A stretch of 64,000 nt of DNA from an uncultured Treponema sp. (lineage in GTDB: Bacteria > Spirochaetota > Spirochaetia > Treponematales > Treponemataceae), in the NCBI GenBank assembly GCA_900319625.1, contig ONPD01000012.1:1-64000 (forward strand), written 5' to 3'. The notes beneath the pieces were generated by a model. That model was not told the origin of the DNA. It made no database searches and saw only the letters and a list, made by a program, of their open reading frames with translations. Each line of letters starts with the position of its first letter. The first letter of the stretch is position 1. Shown here in pieces: positions 32,812 through 41,311 of the stretch. The translations under genes and the position numbers were made by a program.

Positions 32812-33252
32812 ATGAAAACTTTAGACGAATCTACAATCCAGACTTTAATCTCAAAAGCCTTTGATATGCTGAACTTTTCTTACGTGCCTTATTCCCGCTT
32901 TACTGTGGGGGCGGCTCTGCTTGCAAAAAACGGAAATATCTATACAGGCTGTAATATAGAAAATGCTTCTTTTGGACCTTCTAACTGCGCTGAGCGTACC
33001 GCGCTTTTCAAGGCAGTCAGCGAGGGAGTAAAGGACTTTACCGCGATTGCGATTGTCGGTGGCCCTCAGAAAAAAGTAAATGATATCTGTTCTCCCTGCG
33101 GTGTCTGCCGTCAGACCCTCCGAGAATTCTGTGAAAAAGATTTTCTCTTCATCCTTGCAAAAAGCAAAACTGAATATAAGCTTATGACAATGGATGAAAT
33201 CCTTCCGGAAAGTTTTAAGCCAGAAGGTCAGATTGGGGCGACACAAATTTAA
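32812..33252 (+). CDS. cdd: Cytidine deaminase
   Basis: The 146-residue zinc enzyme deaminates cytidine and deoxycytidine in pyrimidine salvage. SYVPYSRFTVGAALL and GCNIENASFGPSNCAERTA carry the zinc cysteine C59 and catalytic E61. PCGVCRQ supplies C96 and C99. Length is that of the homotetrameric short form. Its start is set by the leaderless promoter. Confidence 0.95.
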   Translation: MKTLDESTIQTLISKAFDMLNFSYVPYSRFTVGAALLAKNGNIYTGCNIENASFGPSNCAERTALFKAVSEGVKDFTAIAIVGGPQKKVNDICSPCGVCRQTLREFCEKDFLFILAKSKTEYKLMTMDEILPESFKPEGQIGATQI

Positions 33253-33269
33253 AATCCTCCTAAAGGTTG

Positions 33270-33317
33270 TTGCATAAAATTACAAAAAACGCTACTATTT
33301 TTGCATAAATATACAAT
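33270..33317 (+). promoter_or_regulatory. Two ARG-box-like operators overlapping the argG promoter
   Basis: TTGCATAAAATTACAA (33270-33285) and TTGCATAAATATACAA (33301-33316) are near copies 31 bases apart, three DNA turns. They resemble ArgR boxes (TGNATWWWWATNCA). A TACAAT -10 box at 33312-33317 overlaps the second, so binding would block transcription. Confidence 0.55.
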
Positions 33318-33357
33318 TTGAGACGGCAGGGATACTTACCGCCTTAGGAGGACTTTT

Positions 33358-34623
33358 ATGGCAAAAGACAAAGTAGTTTTGGCTTATTCGGGCGGACTTG
33401 ATACAACTGTTATCATCCCTTGGCTTAAAGAAAATTATGATTATGATGTAATCGCCGTTTGTATTGACGTTGGTCAGGGCGATGACTGGGCAGCAATCAA
33501 GGCTCGCGCACTTAAAACTGGTGCTTCTGCCTGCTACGTTGTTGATGCCCGCCAGGAATACATCGAAGAATATATCTGGCCTGCTGTAAAGGCTAATGCA
33601 GTTTACGAAGATGAATATCTTTTGGGAACTTCTACTGCACGTCCTCTTATCGGAAAAATCCTTGTAGAATATGCACGTCAGGAAAAAGCTGTTGCAATCT
33701 GTCATGGTGCTACAGGTAAAGGAAATGACCAGGTTCGTTTTGAACTTGCAATCAAGGCTTTTGCTCCAGATTTGAAAGTAATCGCTGCATGGCGTGATGA
33801 CAAATGGAATATGGACAGCCGCGAAGCTGAAATCAAATATCTTGAAGACCGCGGACTTGAAGTTCCAATGAAGAAAGACCAGTCATACTCTCGCGATGAG
33901 AATATCTGGCACCTTTCTCACGAAGGTCTTGAACTTGAAAAGACAGAAAACGAGCCTAACTACAAGCACATGCTTAAAAACACAGTTGTGCCTGAAGAAG
34001 CTCCAGCTGACGGTGAATACGTAACAATCGAATTCGAAAAAGGAATCCCAGTTGCACTCAACGGCAAAAAAATGAATGCCCTTGACCTTTTGAACGAACT
34101 CAACGTAATCGGCGGTCGCAACGGTGTCGGCCTTGTTGATATCTGTGAAAACCGCTGTGTCGGTATGAAGAGCCGCGGTGTTTACGAAACACCGGGTGGA
34201 GCAATCCTTTACTTTGCTCACCGCATGATGGATCATATCTGTCTTGACCGCGATACTTACCACTACAAGCAGCAGATTGCAATTAAAATCGGCGAACTCA
34301 TTTACGACGGAAAATGGTTCACAACTTTGTTCGACAGCCTTATGGCTTTCGTAGACAAAACAGAAGAAACTGTTACCGGCTGGGCAAAAGTTAAGCTGAT
34401 TAAGGGTGCTATCCGCGGTGCAGGTTCTGGTTCAAAATACAGCCTCTACAACGAATCAATTGCATCTTTCACAACTGGTGAACTCTACAACCACAAGGAC
34501 GCAGAAGGCTTTATCACCTTGTTCGGACTTCCATTAAAAGTTCGCGCTATGATGGAGCAGAGCGTAGGTGAAGGCCAGGCTATTATTGAAAGCAAGAATT
34601 TGAAGAAGAGACCTACAGAGTAA
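33358..34623 (+). CDS. argG: Argininosuccinate synthase
   Basis: The 421-residue enzyme joins citrulline and aspartate with ATP in arginine synthesis. AYSGGLDTTVIIPWL is the PP-loop. GTSTARPLIGK, CHGATGKGNDQVRFE and SREAEIKYLEDRG are the citrulline and aspartate sites. TTAGGAGG precedes ATG 33358. Expression is probably arginine-repressed through the upstream ARG-box-like pair. No other arg gene is adjacent. Confidence 0.97.
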   Translation: MAKDKVVLAYSGGLDTTVIIPWLKENYDYDVIAVCIDVGQGDDWAAIKARALKTGASACYVVDARQEYIEEYIWPAVKANAVYEDEYLLGTSTARPLIGKILVEYARQEKAVAICHGATGKGNDQVRFELAIKAFAPDLKVIAAWRDDKWNMDSREAEIKYLEDRGLEVPMKKDQSYSRDENIWHLSHEGLELEKTENEPNYKHMLKNTVVPEEAPADGEYVTIEFEKGIPVALNGKKMNALDLLNELNVIGGRNGVGLVDICENRCVGMKSRGVYETPGGAILYFAHRMMDHICLDRDTYHYKQQIAIKIGELIYDGKWFTTLFDSLMAFVDKTEETVTGWAKVKLIKGAIRGAGSGSKYSLYNESIASFTTGELYNHKDAEGFITLFGLPLKVRAMMEQSVGEGQAIIESKNLKKRPTE

Positions 34624-34629
34624 GGCTAC

Positions 34630-34723
34630 AATCGAAGAACCGTTAAAAAAACGAGCTGCGACAGCGGGTCGTTTTAGGTTCATCGATAAAATGCCTCAAG
34701 CGCCGAGACTAGCGAGGCGCAAT
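34630..34723 (+). repeat. Structured intergenic element, copy 1 (downstream of argG)
   Basis: It begins AATCGAAGAACCGTTAAAAA. The predicted fold is an outer pair CGAAGAACC/GGTTCATCG enclosing a ~12-bp stem with GACA loop, then a second stem GCGCC/GGCGC with the loop GAGACTAGCGA. A second copy lies at 38261-38354 with the loops unchanged and two stem positions changed in a compensatory manner. Confidence 0.7.
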
Positions 34724-34731
34724 TGTTCTAT

Positions 34732-34764
34732 TCCCGATTACCCCACGGTAACCGGGATTTTTTT
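34732..34764 (+). terminator. Intrinsic terminator of argG
   Basis: TCCCGATTACC/GGTAACCGGGA is an 11-bp stem with one mismatch and a CCAC loop, followed by seven T. The remaining bases to 34877 are A+T-rich promoter sequence for the next gene. Confidence 0.85.
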
Positions 34765-34877
34765 GTGCTTATGATGGTTTTTGATGTAGTGCTTGGATGA
34801 TAAATTTTATTATTGATAAATCCTCTATTTAATGGTATTTTTTTAACTGCATATTTTTATTTTTTATAGGAGCTAAT

Positions 34878-35579
34878 ATGACATACACTGCAGAAGTGGA
34901 GCATATGTGTCCTTTGGCAAAAGGCGCATATCATGGACCTGCACCAATCCCAGAAGAGGGAGAGTGGGTACAGGTAAAGAAGATTGAAGATATTTCCGGA
35001 TTCACACACGGTATCGGTTGGTGTGCACCACAGCAGGGTGCCTGCAAACTTTCTTTGAACGTAAAGAACGGAATTATCGAAGAAGCTTTGGTTGAGACAA
35101 TCGGTTGTTCAGGTATGACTCACTCAGCTGCTATGGCTTCTGAAATCCTTATCGGAAAAACTGTTCTTGAAGCTTTGAATACTGACCTTGTTTGCGATGC
35201 TATCAACACAGCTATGCGCGAACTCTTTATGCAGATTGTTTACGGTCGTTCACAGTCAGCTTACTCTAAAGACGGTCTTAAAGTTGGTGCTTCTTTGGAA
35301 GACCTCGGAAAGAACCTCCGCTCTCAGGTTGGTACTATGTTTGCTACTCGCAAAACTGGTCCTCGCTACCTCGAAATGACAGAAGGTTACGTTGAAACAT
35401 GTGCTATCGATAAAGACAACCAGATTATCGGTTACAACTGTATCAACTTTGGTAAACTTATGGACGCTCTCAAAGCTGGAAAACCAGCAGAAGAAGCTAT
35501 CGCAGGTGCACGTACACACTATGGTCGTGTAACAGCTGATCAGGGTATGGTAAAACTTATCGACCCACGCAAAGAGTAG
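34878..35579 (+). CDS. NifU/IscU-like iron-sulfur scaffold protein, GGGtGRT-associated
   Basis: The 233-residue protein contains an IscU/NifU-N-like core with GWCAPQQGACKLSL and VETIGCSGMTHSAAMASEIL; cysteines 49, 56, 77 and 106 are candidate cluster ligands, and C11, C175 and C188 are also present. This long form is the one known to be paired with GGGtGRT-family genes, not the general Isc scaffold. Its exact target is unknown. AGGAG precedes ATG. The gene ends 21 bases before its partner. Codon choice is strongly restricted, as in highly expressed genes. Confidence 0.85.
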   Translation: MTYTAEVEHMCPLAKGAYHGPAPIPEEGEWVQVKKIEDISGFTHGIGWCAPQQGACKLSLNVKNGIIEEALVETIGCSGMTHSAAMASEILIGKTVLEALNTDLVCDAINTAMRELFMQIVYGRSQSAYSKDGLKVGASLEDLGKNLRSQVGTMFATRKTGPRYLEMTEGYVETCAIDKDNQIIGYNCINFGKLMDALKAGKPAEEAIAGARTHYGRVTADQGMVKLIDPRKE

Positions 35580-35600
35580 TATTTAGGAGGAATAGTTATT

Positions 35601-36638
35601 ATGGCATTGTTTGAAGATTTTGAAGGCCGCATTCCTCAGGTGAATAAGGCTCTTAAAGAATATGGTTTTAAAGAAGGTGAGGCTGGTTTGAACGAAGCAC
35701 GCGATCTTTGTAAAACTCGTGGTTTCGATCCATACGAAATCTGTCAGTCTACACAGCAGATTTGTTTCGAGGATGCTAAATGGGCATACGTACTCGGATC
35801 TGCAATCGCAATCAAAGAAGCAGAAAAAACTGGTGACAAAACTGGTTCTACAGCTGCAGCAAACATCGGTAAAGGACTCCAGGCATTCTGTCTTCCAGGT
35901 TCTGTAGCTGATGACCGTAAAGTTGGTCTTGGACACGGAAACCTTGGTGCACGTCTTCTTTCAGAAGAAACACAGTGCTTCGCATTCCTCGCAGGTCACG
36001 AATCTTTCGCTGCTGCTGAAGGTGCTATTAAGATTGCTGCTAACGCTAACAAAGTTCGCAAGAACAAGCTTCGCGTTATCTTGAACGGTCTTGGAAAAGA
36101 CGCTGCTCAGATTATTTCTCGTATCAACGGCTTTACATACGTTCAGACAAAGTTCGACTACTTTAATGGTGAAGGTACAGACAAGGCTCTTACAGTTGTT
36201 AAAGAAGTTCCTTATGGTTCAAACCCTGACCGCCTTATCGTAAAGTGTTACGGTGCTGACGATGTACGCGAAGGTGTTGCAATCATGTGGCACGAAGATG
36301 TTGATGTTTCAATCACAGGAAACTCTACAAACCCTACTCGCTTCCAGCACCCGGTTGCAGGTACTTACAAGAAGGAAAGACTCCTTGCTGGTAAGAAATA
36401 CTTCTCTGTAGCTTCTGGTGGTGGTACAGGTCGTACACTTCACCCGGATAACATGGCTGCAGGTCCAGCTTCTTACGGATTTACTGATACTTTGGGTCGT
36501 ATGCACTCAGACGCTCAGTTCGCAGGATCTTCATCAGTTCCAGCACACGTAGAAATGATGGGCTTCATGGGAATGGGTAACAACCCTATGGTAGGATGCA
36601 CTGTTGCGTGCGCTGTTGCCGTAGCTGGTTCATTCTAA
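35601..36638 (+). CDS. GGGtGRT-family protein
   Basis: The 345-residue protein contains ASGGGTGRTLHPDNMAAGPA (GGGTGRT at residues 273-279), the signature for which this family is named, and ends in a glycine/methionine/cysteine-rich segment (GMGNNPMVGCTVACAVAVAG). The family is widespread in anaerobes, almost always next to the scaffold gene found here, and its biochemical role is not established. AGGAGG precedes ATG. Codon use is strongly biased (GGT, GCT, CGT, TTC, AAC), suggesting an abundant protein. A strong terminator follows. Confidence 0.9.
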   Translation: MALFEDFEGRIPQVNKALKEYGFKEGEAGLNEARDLCKTRGFDPYEICQSTQQICFEDAKWAYVLGSAIAIKEAEKTGDKTGSTAAANIGKGLQAFCLPGSVADDRKVGLGHGNLGARLLSEETQCFAFLAGHESFAAAEGAIKIAANANKVRKNKLRVILNGLGKDAAQIISRINGFTYVQTKFDYFNGEGTDKALTVVKEVPYGSNPDRLIVKCYGADDVREGVAIMWHEDVDVSITGNSTNPTRFQHPVAGTYKKERLLAGKKYFSVASGGGTGRTLHPDNMAAGPASYGFTDTLGRMHSDAQFAGSSSVPAHVEMMGFMGMGNNPMVGCTVACAVAVAGSF

Positions 36639-36654
36639 GATTAGCTTAAGCTAA

Positions 36655-36692
36655 GAAAAAATGCACTTCCGACTGGGAGTGCATTTTTTTTT
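36655..36692 (+). terminator. Intrinsic terminator of the scaffold-GGGtGRT operon
   Basis: AAAATGCACTTCC/GGGAGTGCATTTT forms a stem with a GACT loop followed by a T run. A TATTATATA promoter-like box for pncB follows near 36707. Confidence 0.85.
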
Positions 36693-36796
36693 AAAATACG
36701 GTATTATATAGAAATTATGGGACCTGCAGACTGCGGACAGATGCTGGACGCTGACTCGAAAAAAATCCCGCGACAATTTTTTATGGAGATTTTTTT

Positions 36797-38260
36797 ATGA
36801 ACGAACCAATTGAAAACAGCACAATTAACAGTGCGCTTTTCACAGACTTTTATGAGCTCACAATGGCTCAGGGCTACTGGAAGGGGAACATGAATCAGCA
36901 GGTTGTATTTGATATGTTCTTCCGCAGAAACCCTTTCAACGGCGGATTTTCAGTTCTTGCCGGAAACGAAACTTTGATGGACGCCCTTACATCTTTCAGA
37001 TTCAGCGAATCAGATATTGAATATCTTCGCAGCCAGAAGATTTTTGAAGAAGGATTTTTGGATTATCTTAAGGACTTCCGCTTTACAGGCGACCTTTACA
37101 CAATGGATGAAGGAACTGTAATTTTCCCTCAGGAGCCGCTTGTACGCATTCACGCAAACCTTATTGAAGCCCAGATTATTGAAGGCCTCGTTTTGAATCA
37201 CGTAAACTTCCAGAGCCTTATTGCAACAAAAACTGCCCGCATCTGGCTTGCTTCAAAAAAAGCACCGATTATGGAATTTGGTCTTCGCCGTGCCCAGGGC
37301 CCGGACGGAGCAATGAGCGCAACCCGTGCTTCTTACATTGGTGGTGCTGCCGGAACTTCAAACACATTGGCCGGAAAGCTTTACGGCATTCCTGTAATGG
37401 GAACTATGGCTCACTCTTGGATTATGAGCCACTCTTCTGAGCTTGAAGCCTTCCGTGAATATGCAAAAATCTATCCTCAGAACTCTGTTTTCCTTATTGA
37501 TACTTACGATACCCTTAAGAGCGGAATTAAAAACGCAATTATCGCCGGTGGTGAACTTGTAGAAAAGGGATATAACTTTGGTGTCCGCCTTGACTCAGGT
37601 GATATCGATTACCTTACCCGCGAAGTACGCAAGGAACTTGACCGCGCAGGCTATCCACAGGCAAAAATCAGCGTTTCAAATGAACTTACAGAGGAAATCA
37701 TTTCGACTCTGGTTGCCCGCGGTGCTCCAATCAACTCATGGGGTGTTGGTACTCACATGGTTACCGGCGGTAATGAATCTTCCTTCACTGGCGTTTACAA
37801 GCTTTGTGCCCGTCACAATAATGCAGATGACAGCATGATTCCGGCAATGAAGTTCAGCGATAATCCTGCTAAGACAACAAACCCTGGTATTAAGAACATC
37901 TATCGTCTTTATGATGAAAACGGAATGGCTTCTGCTGATATTCTTGCTCTTGAAGATGAAAGTCTTGAGGCTGGCAAAGAATACCGCTTCTATCATCCTA
38001 TGGTTGATTACAGACAGTTCACCTTTAAGGCTTCAAAGGTTGAGCCTCTTTTGAAAAAGCGCATTGAAAACGGAAAGCGCCTTACACCTCGTCTTCCTGA
38101 TTCTGAGCAGCTCAACCTCAGCCGCACAACAATGCAGAGTCAGCTTGAAACCCTTGATGCTTCATTCAAGCGTATCTTGAATCCGCATATCTACAAGGTT
38201 TCTATTACAGAAAAACTCAAGGATTTGAAGCTGGACTTTATTAAGAAAAATCAAGCGTAA
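36797..38260 (+). CDS. pncB: Nicotinate phosphoribosyltransferase
   Basis: The 487-residue enzyme converts nicotinate and PRPP to nicotinate mononucleotide in NAD salvage. FTDFYELTMAQGYW, MEFGLRRAQGPDGAMSATRA (the active-site segment), GTMAHSWIMS with the autophosphorylated histidine, and GVRLDSGDIDYL are family motifs. GGAG lies 10 bases before ATG. It is followed directly by a structured repeat element. Confidence 0.96.
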   Translation: MNEPIENSTINSALFTDFYELTMAQGYWKGNMNQQVVFDMFFRRNPFNGGFSVLAGNETLMDALTSFRFSESDIEYLRSQKIFEEGFLDYLKDFRFTGDLYTMDEGTVIFPQEPLVRIHANLIEAQIIEGLVLNHVNFQSLIATKTARIWLASKKAPIMEFGLRRAQGPDGAMSATRASYIGGAAGTSNTLAGKLYGIPVMGTMAHSWIMSHSSELEAFREYAKIYPQNSVFLIDTYDTLKSGIKNAIIAGGELVEKGYNFGVRLDSGDIDYLTREVRKELDRAGYPQAKISVSNELTEEIISTLVARGAPINSWGVGTHMVTGGNESSFTGVYKLCARHNNADDSMIPAMKFSDNPAKTTNPGIKNIYRLYDENGMASADILALEDESLEAGKEYRFYHPMVDYRQFTFKASKVEPLLKKRIENGKRLTPRLPDSEQLNLSRTTMQSQLETLDASFKRILNPHIYKVSITEKLKDLKLDFIKKNQA

Positions 38261-38354
38261 AATCGAAGAACCGTTAAAAAACGAGTTACGACAGTGACTC
38301 GTTTTAGGTTCATCGGGAAAAACGCTCAGAGGCGAGACTAGCGAGCCGACTCTA
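38261..38354 (+). repeat. Structured intergenic element, copy 2 (downstream of pncB)
   Basis: It starts one base after the pncB stop. It shares AATCGAAGAACCGTT, the GACA loop, TCGTTTTAGGTTCATCG and GAGACTAGCGAG with copy 1 at 34630-34723. The central stem reads AAAACGAGTTAC/GTGACTCGTTTT. No T run follows. Confidence 0.7.
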
Positions 38355-38370
38355 AATTAGACTTTCTCCA

Positions 38371-39121
38371 CTAATGGGGACGTTTGTTGAACTTATATGT
38401 GAAGTCTGCAACCAGATATCTTCCCACAAAACGGCTCATAAAGGCCGTGATACGCCATTTAGCAAAGGCAAGGGCAGTGTGGCGGCGGGCCAGAGCGCGT
38501 TTTATGCAGTGGGCCACAGTTTTTTCGCAGGAAAGGCCCCCTTTTACTTCTTTGCGGACTCCGTTTGAAGCAACATTTGCAAATTCTGTGCTTACACTTC
38601 CAGGACAGAGAGCGGTTACGCTTATTCCCCTTGCTTTCAGCTCTGCAGCCAGGGCCAGACTGAAGCTTAAAACATAGGCTTTACTTGCGGCGTAAACGGC
38701 AAAGTTGCCAAGCGGCATGAAGGCAGCAAGACTTGCCGTATTGATTATAATGCTCTCTTTTTTCATGTAGGGAAGGGCGTAGCCGCAGATTCCTGTGAGG
38801 GATGTGCAGTTTAAATCCAGCATCTGCATTTCGCGCTCTACGGGAGTTTCTTCAAAAGGGCCGTAGGTCCCAAAGCCTGCATTGTTTACAAGAATTTTTA
38901 TTTCAAAATCAGTCTGCTTTGAAAGATAGTCACGGAAGTTTTCGGCACCTTTTACGCCTGTCAAATCCATTGTTACGGGGACAATTTCAACTTGTGAAAA
39001 AGCTTTAATTTCTTCTTTCAATGATCCAGATCTGGTCACAAAGATTTGTCTTAGCCAGCTGGCGGGCAAATTCAGCGCCCATACCGGAACTGGCTCCTGT
39101 TATAATTCCGATTTTCTTCAT
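38371..39121 (-). pseudogene. Short-chain dehydrogenase/reductase with a broken N-terminal region
   Basis: From ATG 39121 the frame gives MKKIGIITGASSGMGAEFAR, the Rossmann TGxxxGxG of an SDR, and DQIWII, then a stop near 39007. The remainder of the enzyme (LVNNAGFGTYG, NTASLAA, YAASKAYV with the catalytic Ser-Tyr-Lys, CPGSVSTEF) is in a different frame. About five or six residues expected after DQIWII are missing, so a small out-of-frame deletion near 39020-39040 is likely. TATAAT lies 6 bases before ATG 39121, so transcription is probably intact. Confidence 0.75.
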
Positions 39122-39166
39122 TCTTCTATTATATTATTTTTGCAGAAAATACGATATAATTATTTT
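39122..39166. promoter_or_regulatory. Divergent leaderless promoters (SDR and NagZ-like gene)
   Basis: TATAAT (- strand, 39133-39128) lies 6 bases before ATG 39121, and TATAAT (+ strand, 39155-39160) lies 6 bases before ATG 39167. Confidence 0.6.
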
Positions 39167-40393
39167 ATGAAATTAGCTCAATCTCTTCCGCTTATCATAC
39201 TTTCTGTTTTTTTGATTTCCTGTACATCTAAAGCTGAAAAACTTCAGTCAAAAAAAGAAAAGCTGACCCATCAGAATGCGGCGGCTCTTTACAAGGATTA
39301 TGTATTTCCTAAAACTAAGACCAATCAGCTTGCTCTGGAAAAATATATAAAAGAACTTCCTCTGGAACGCAAGATTGCCCAGCTATTTATAGAAAATCTT
39401 GAAGGAAACAAAACTTTCCGCTCTTACGAAACTTTTGGTGACATGACAGGAAAGACTGACCATACTCCTATTATTGCCGGCGGCTATCTTTTCTTTTCAT
39501 ATAACCTTTCAGATACAGTTGAAGAAACTGCTTCTTATATAGAAACAATCCGCTCTTATACTGAAAAAAACAGGCAGATTCAGCCTTTTCTGGCAATTGA
39601 TCAGGAGGGTGGCTGGGTAAACCGTCTTAAAAAGCTTACTGGAAAGCTTCCGTCTCAGGAAGATGTTGCAAAAAATTATGATATTCCAGGCTCTTATGAT
39701 TTGTATTCTATTCAGGCTGAAAAAATGGCGCAAATCGGATTTAATATGAACCTGGCTCCCGTAATTGAAGTCTGTACTGATGATAACCGTGACTTTCTTG
39801 ACGGCCGTAGTTTTGGAGATTCTGCTCAGACATCTTCTTACGGAATTGCCTGCGTAAATGCCTATGAAAACAAGGGAATTGCAACGGTAATAAAGCACTT
39901 TCCCGGAAATACAAATACAGATCCCCATACAGGACTTCCTGAAATCACTCTGCCAAAAGATCAGCTGGAAAAACTTTTAGAGCCCTTTTATGATGTGTGT
40001 TCACATGCTCCTGCCGGCGTTCTTATGAGCCACGCCAGAACTTCGGCCTTGGACGCAAATACTCCGGCCTGTCTTTCAAAGGTCTGGGTAAGCGATATTC
40101 TTCGTGACCGCTATAGCTATCAGGGAATTATTTTTTCTGATGATATTTTTATGGGCGCCCTTGCAAGTAACGGTTTCCCTCCTGAAAAAGCGGCTGTCCT
40201 TGCCATTGAAGCCGGCGTCGACTGTATTATGACCTCTGAAAAGCGTTTTGCAAAACAGGCCCGTCTTTTGTATCAGAAGGCCCTGGAAGATTCTGCCTTT
40301 GAAAAACGTATAGATCAAAGCTTGAAAAGAATCCTTGAATATAAAATTAAAGCGGGACTTTTCCAGCTGCCAGCTGAAGGGGAGGCGGACTGA
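39167..40393 (+). CDS. Family 3 glycoside hydrolase lipoprotein (NagZ-like beta-N-acetylhexosaminidase)
   Basis: From ATG 39167 the 408-residue protein has a lipoprotein signal ending LISC, so it is anchored in the envelope. The GH3 barrel shows DQEGGWVNRL, KHFPGNTNTDPHTGLP (the NagZ-type loop with its His) and IIFSDDIFMGAL with the nucleophile aspartate. It likely releases N-acetylglucosamine from peptidoglycan or glycans. An upstream in-frame ATG at 39140 precedes the -10 box and would destroy the signal peptide. It ends 3 bases before the next gene. Confidence 0.88.
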   Translation: MKLAQSLPLIILSVFLISCTSKAEKLQSKKEKLTHQNAAALYKDYVFPKTKTNQLALEKYIKELPLERKIAQLFIENLEGNKTFRSYETFGDMTGKTDHTPIIAGGYLFFSYNLSDTVEETASYIETIRSYTEKNRQIQPFLAIDQEGGWVNRLKKLTGKLPSQEDVAKNYDIPGSYDLYSIQAEKMAQIGFNMNLAPVIEVCTDDNRDFLDGRSFGDSAQTSSYGIACVNAYENKGIATVIKHFPGNTNTDPHTGLPEITLPKDQLEKLLEPFYDVCSHAPAGVLMSHARTSALDANTPACLSKVWVSDILRDRYSYQGIIFSDDIFMGALASNGFPPEKAAVLAIEAGVDCIMTSEKRFAKQARLLYQKALEDSAFEKRIDQSLKRILEYKIKAGLFQLPAEGEAD

Positions 40394-40396
40394 TTT

Positions 40397-41257
40397 ATGG
40401 GAAAAAAATCTGCTGAAAAGCCTAAAAAACTGAGTGGAGAAGAAGGCTTTAATCAGTATTATGAAAGCATTTACGGGCCCCGCTGGGAAGGCTTAAAAGA
40501 GACTTTTGCCAGGGAGAATCAGCCTGTGGAATATAAAATCCCTGGGGCTGAAAAATCTTATTTTCTGGATTCTGCCAGTGTTCTTGCGGCTCTCTGTCTT
40601 CCATTGAAGGGGGCTGAACGCATTTTGGATTTATGCGCGGCTCCAGGAGGAAAAACTCTGGTTCTTGCAAGCCGTATGGATCCGGAAGCTCTTCTTTCTT
40701 CTAACGAACGTTCCCCGGAGCGTAAGCACCGCCTTGCTGTCGTTGTGGAAACTTGCCTGCCGCTGGAAATCAGCGCCCGCGTAAAAACCTCCTGCTCTGA
40801 CGGCTCAACCTGGTGTACCCGTCAGTCAGAATGTTTTGACAGAATACTTCTTGATGCTCCCTGTTCTTCCGAGCGCCACGTTTATCTTGACCCAAAGTAC
40901 CTGAAAGACTGGTCTCTTTCCCGAATAAAAACCGTTACTACTGAGCAGTGGGCTCTTTTATCTTCTGCTTACCGTCTGTTGCAGCCGGGCGGAATCCTTT
41001 TGTATTCAACCTGCGCTCTCTGTCCTGAAGAAAATGACGGAATGATTTCCCGCCTTTACAAAAAATTTAACAAAGACGGCTCTGCCTTTGAGCTTTTGCC
41101 GCCTTCTCCGGAGCTTTCTGAAATTGAAGGCTTTACAAAAATCACTCTTCCCCAATATGAAAAAACAGAGTTCGGCTATCAGATTCTTCCCGACACCGCT
41201 AATGGCGCCGGGCCTATTTACTTTTCTATAATTAAAAAGAATAATACTTTGTTATGA
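40397..41257 (+). CDS. RsmB/NSUN-type RNA cytosine-C5 methyltransferase
   Basis: The 286-residue protein is a SAM-dependent RNA m5C methyltransferase: motif I ILDLCAAPGGKTL, motif IV LLDAPCSSERH and motif VI STCALCPEEND with the catalytic cysteine. It lacks the long N-terminal NusB/PUA domains of RsmB/RsmF, so the exact rRNA or tRNA site is open. It follows the NagZ-like gene after 3 bases and is probably co-transcribed. Confidence 0.87.
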   Translation: MGKKSAEKPKKLSGEEGFNQYYESIYGPRWEGLKETFARENQPVEYKIPGAEKSYFLDSASVLAALCLPLKGAERILDLCAAPGGKTLVLASRMDPEALLSSNERSPERKHRLAVVVETCLPLEISARVKTSCSDGSTWCTRQSECFDRILLDAPCSSERHVYLDPKYLKDWSLSRIKTVTTEQWALLSSAYRLLQPGGILLYSTCALCPEENDGMISRLYKKFNKDGSAFELLPPSPELSEIEGFTKITLPQYEKTEFGYQILPDTANGAGPIYFSIIKKNNTLL

Positions 41258-41311
41258 ACCTTTAAAATATCTATAATTCTTTGTATAATTAGGGGATTTA
41301 GGGAGAAAAAA

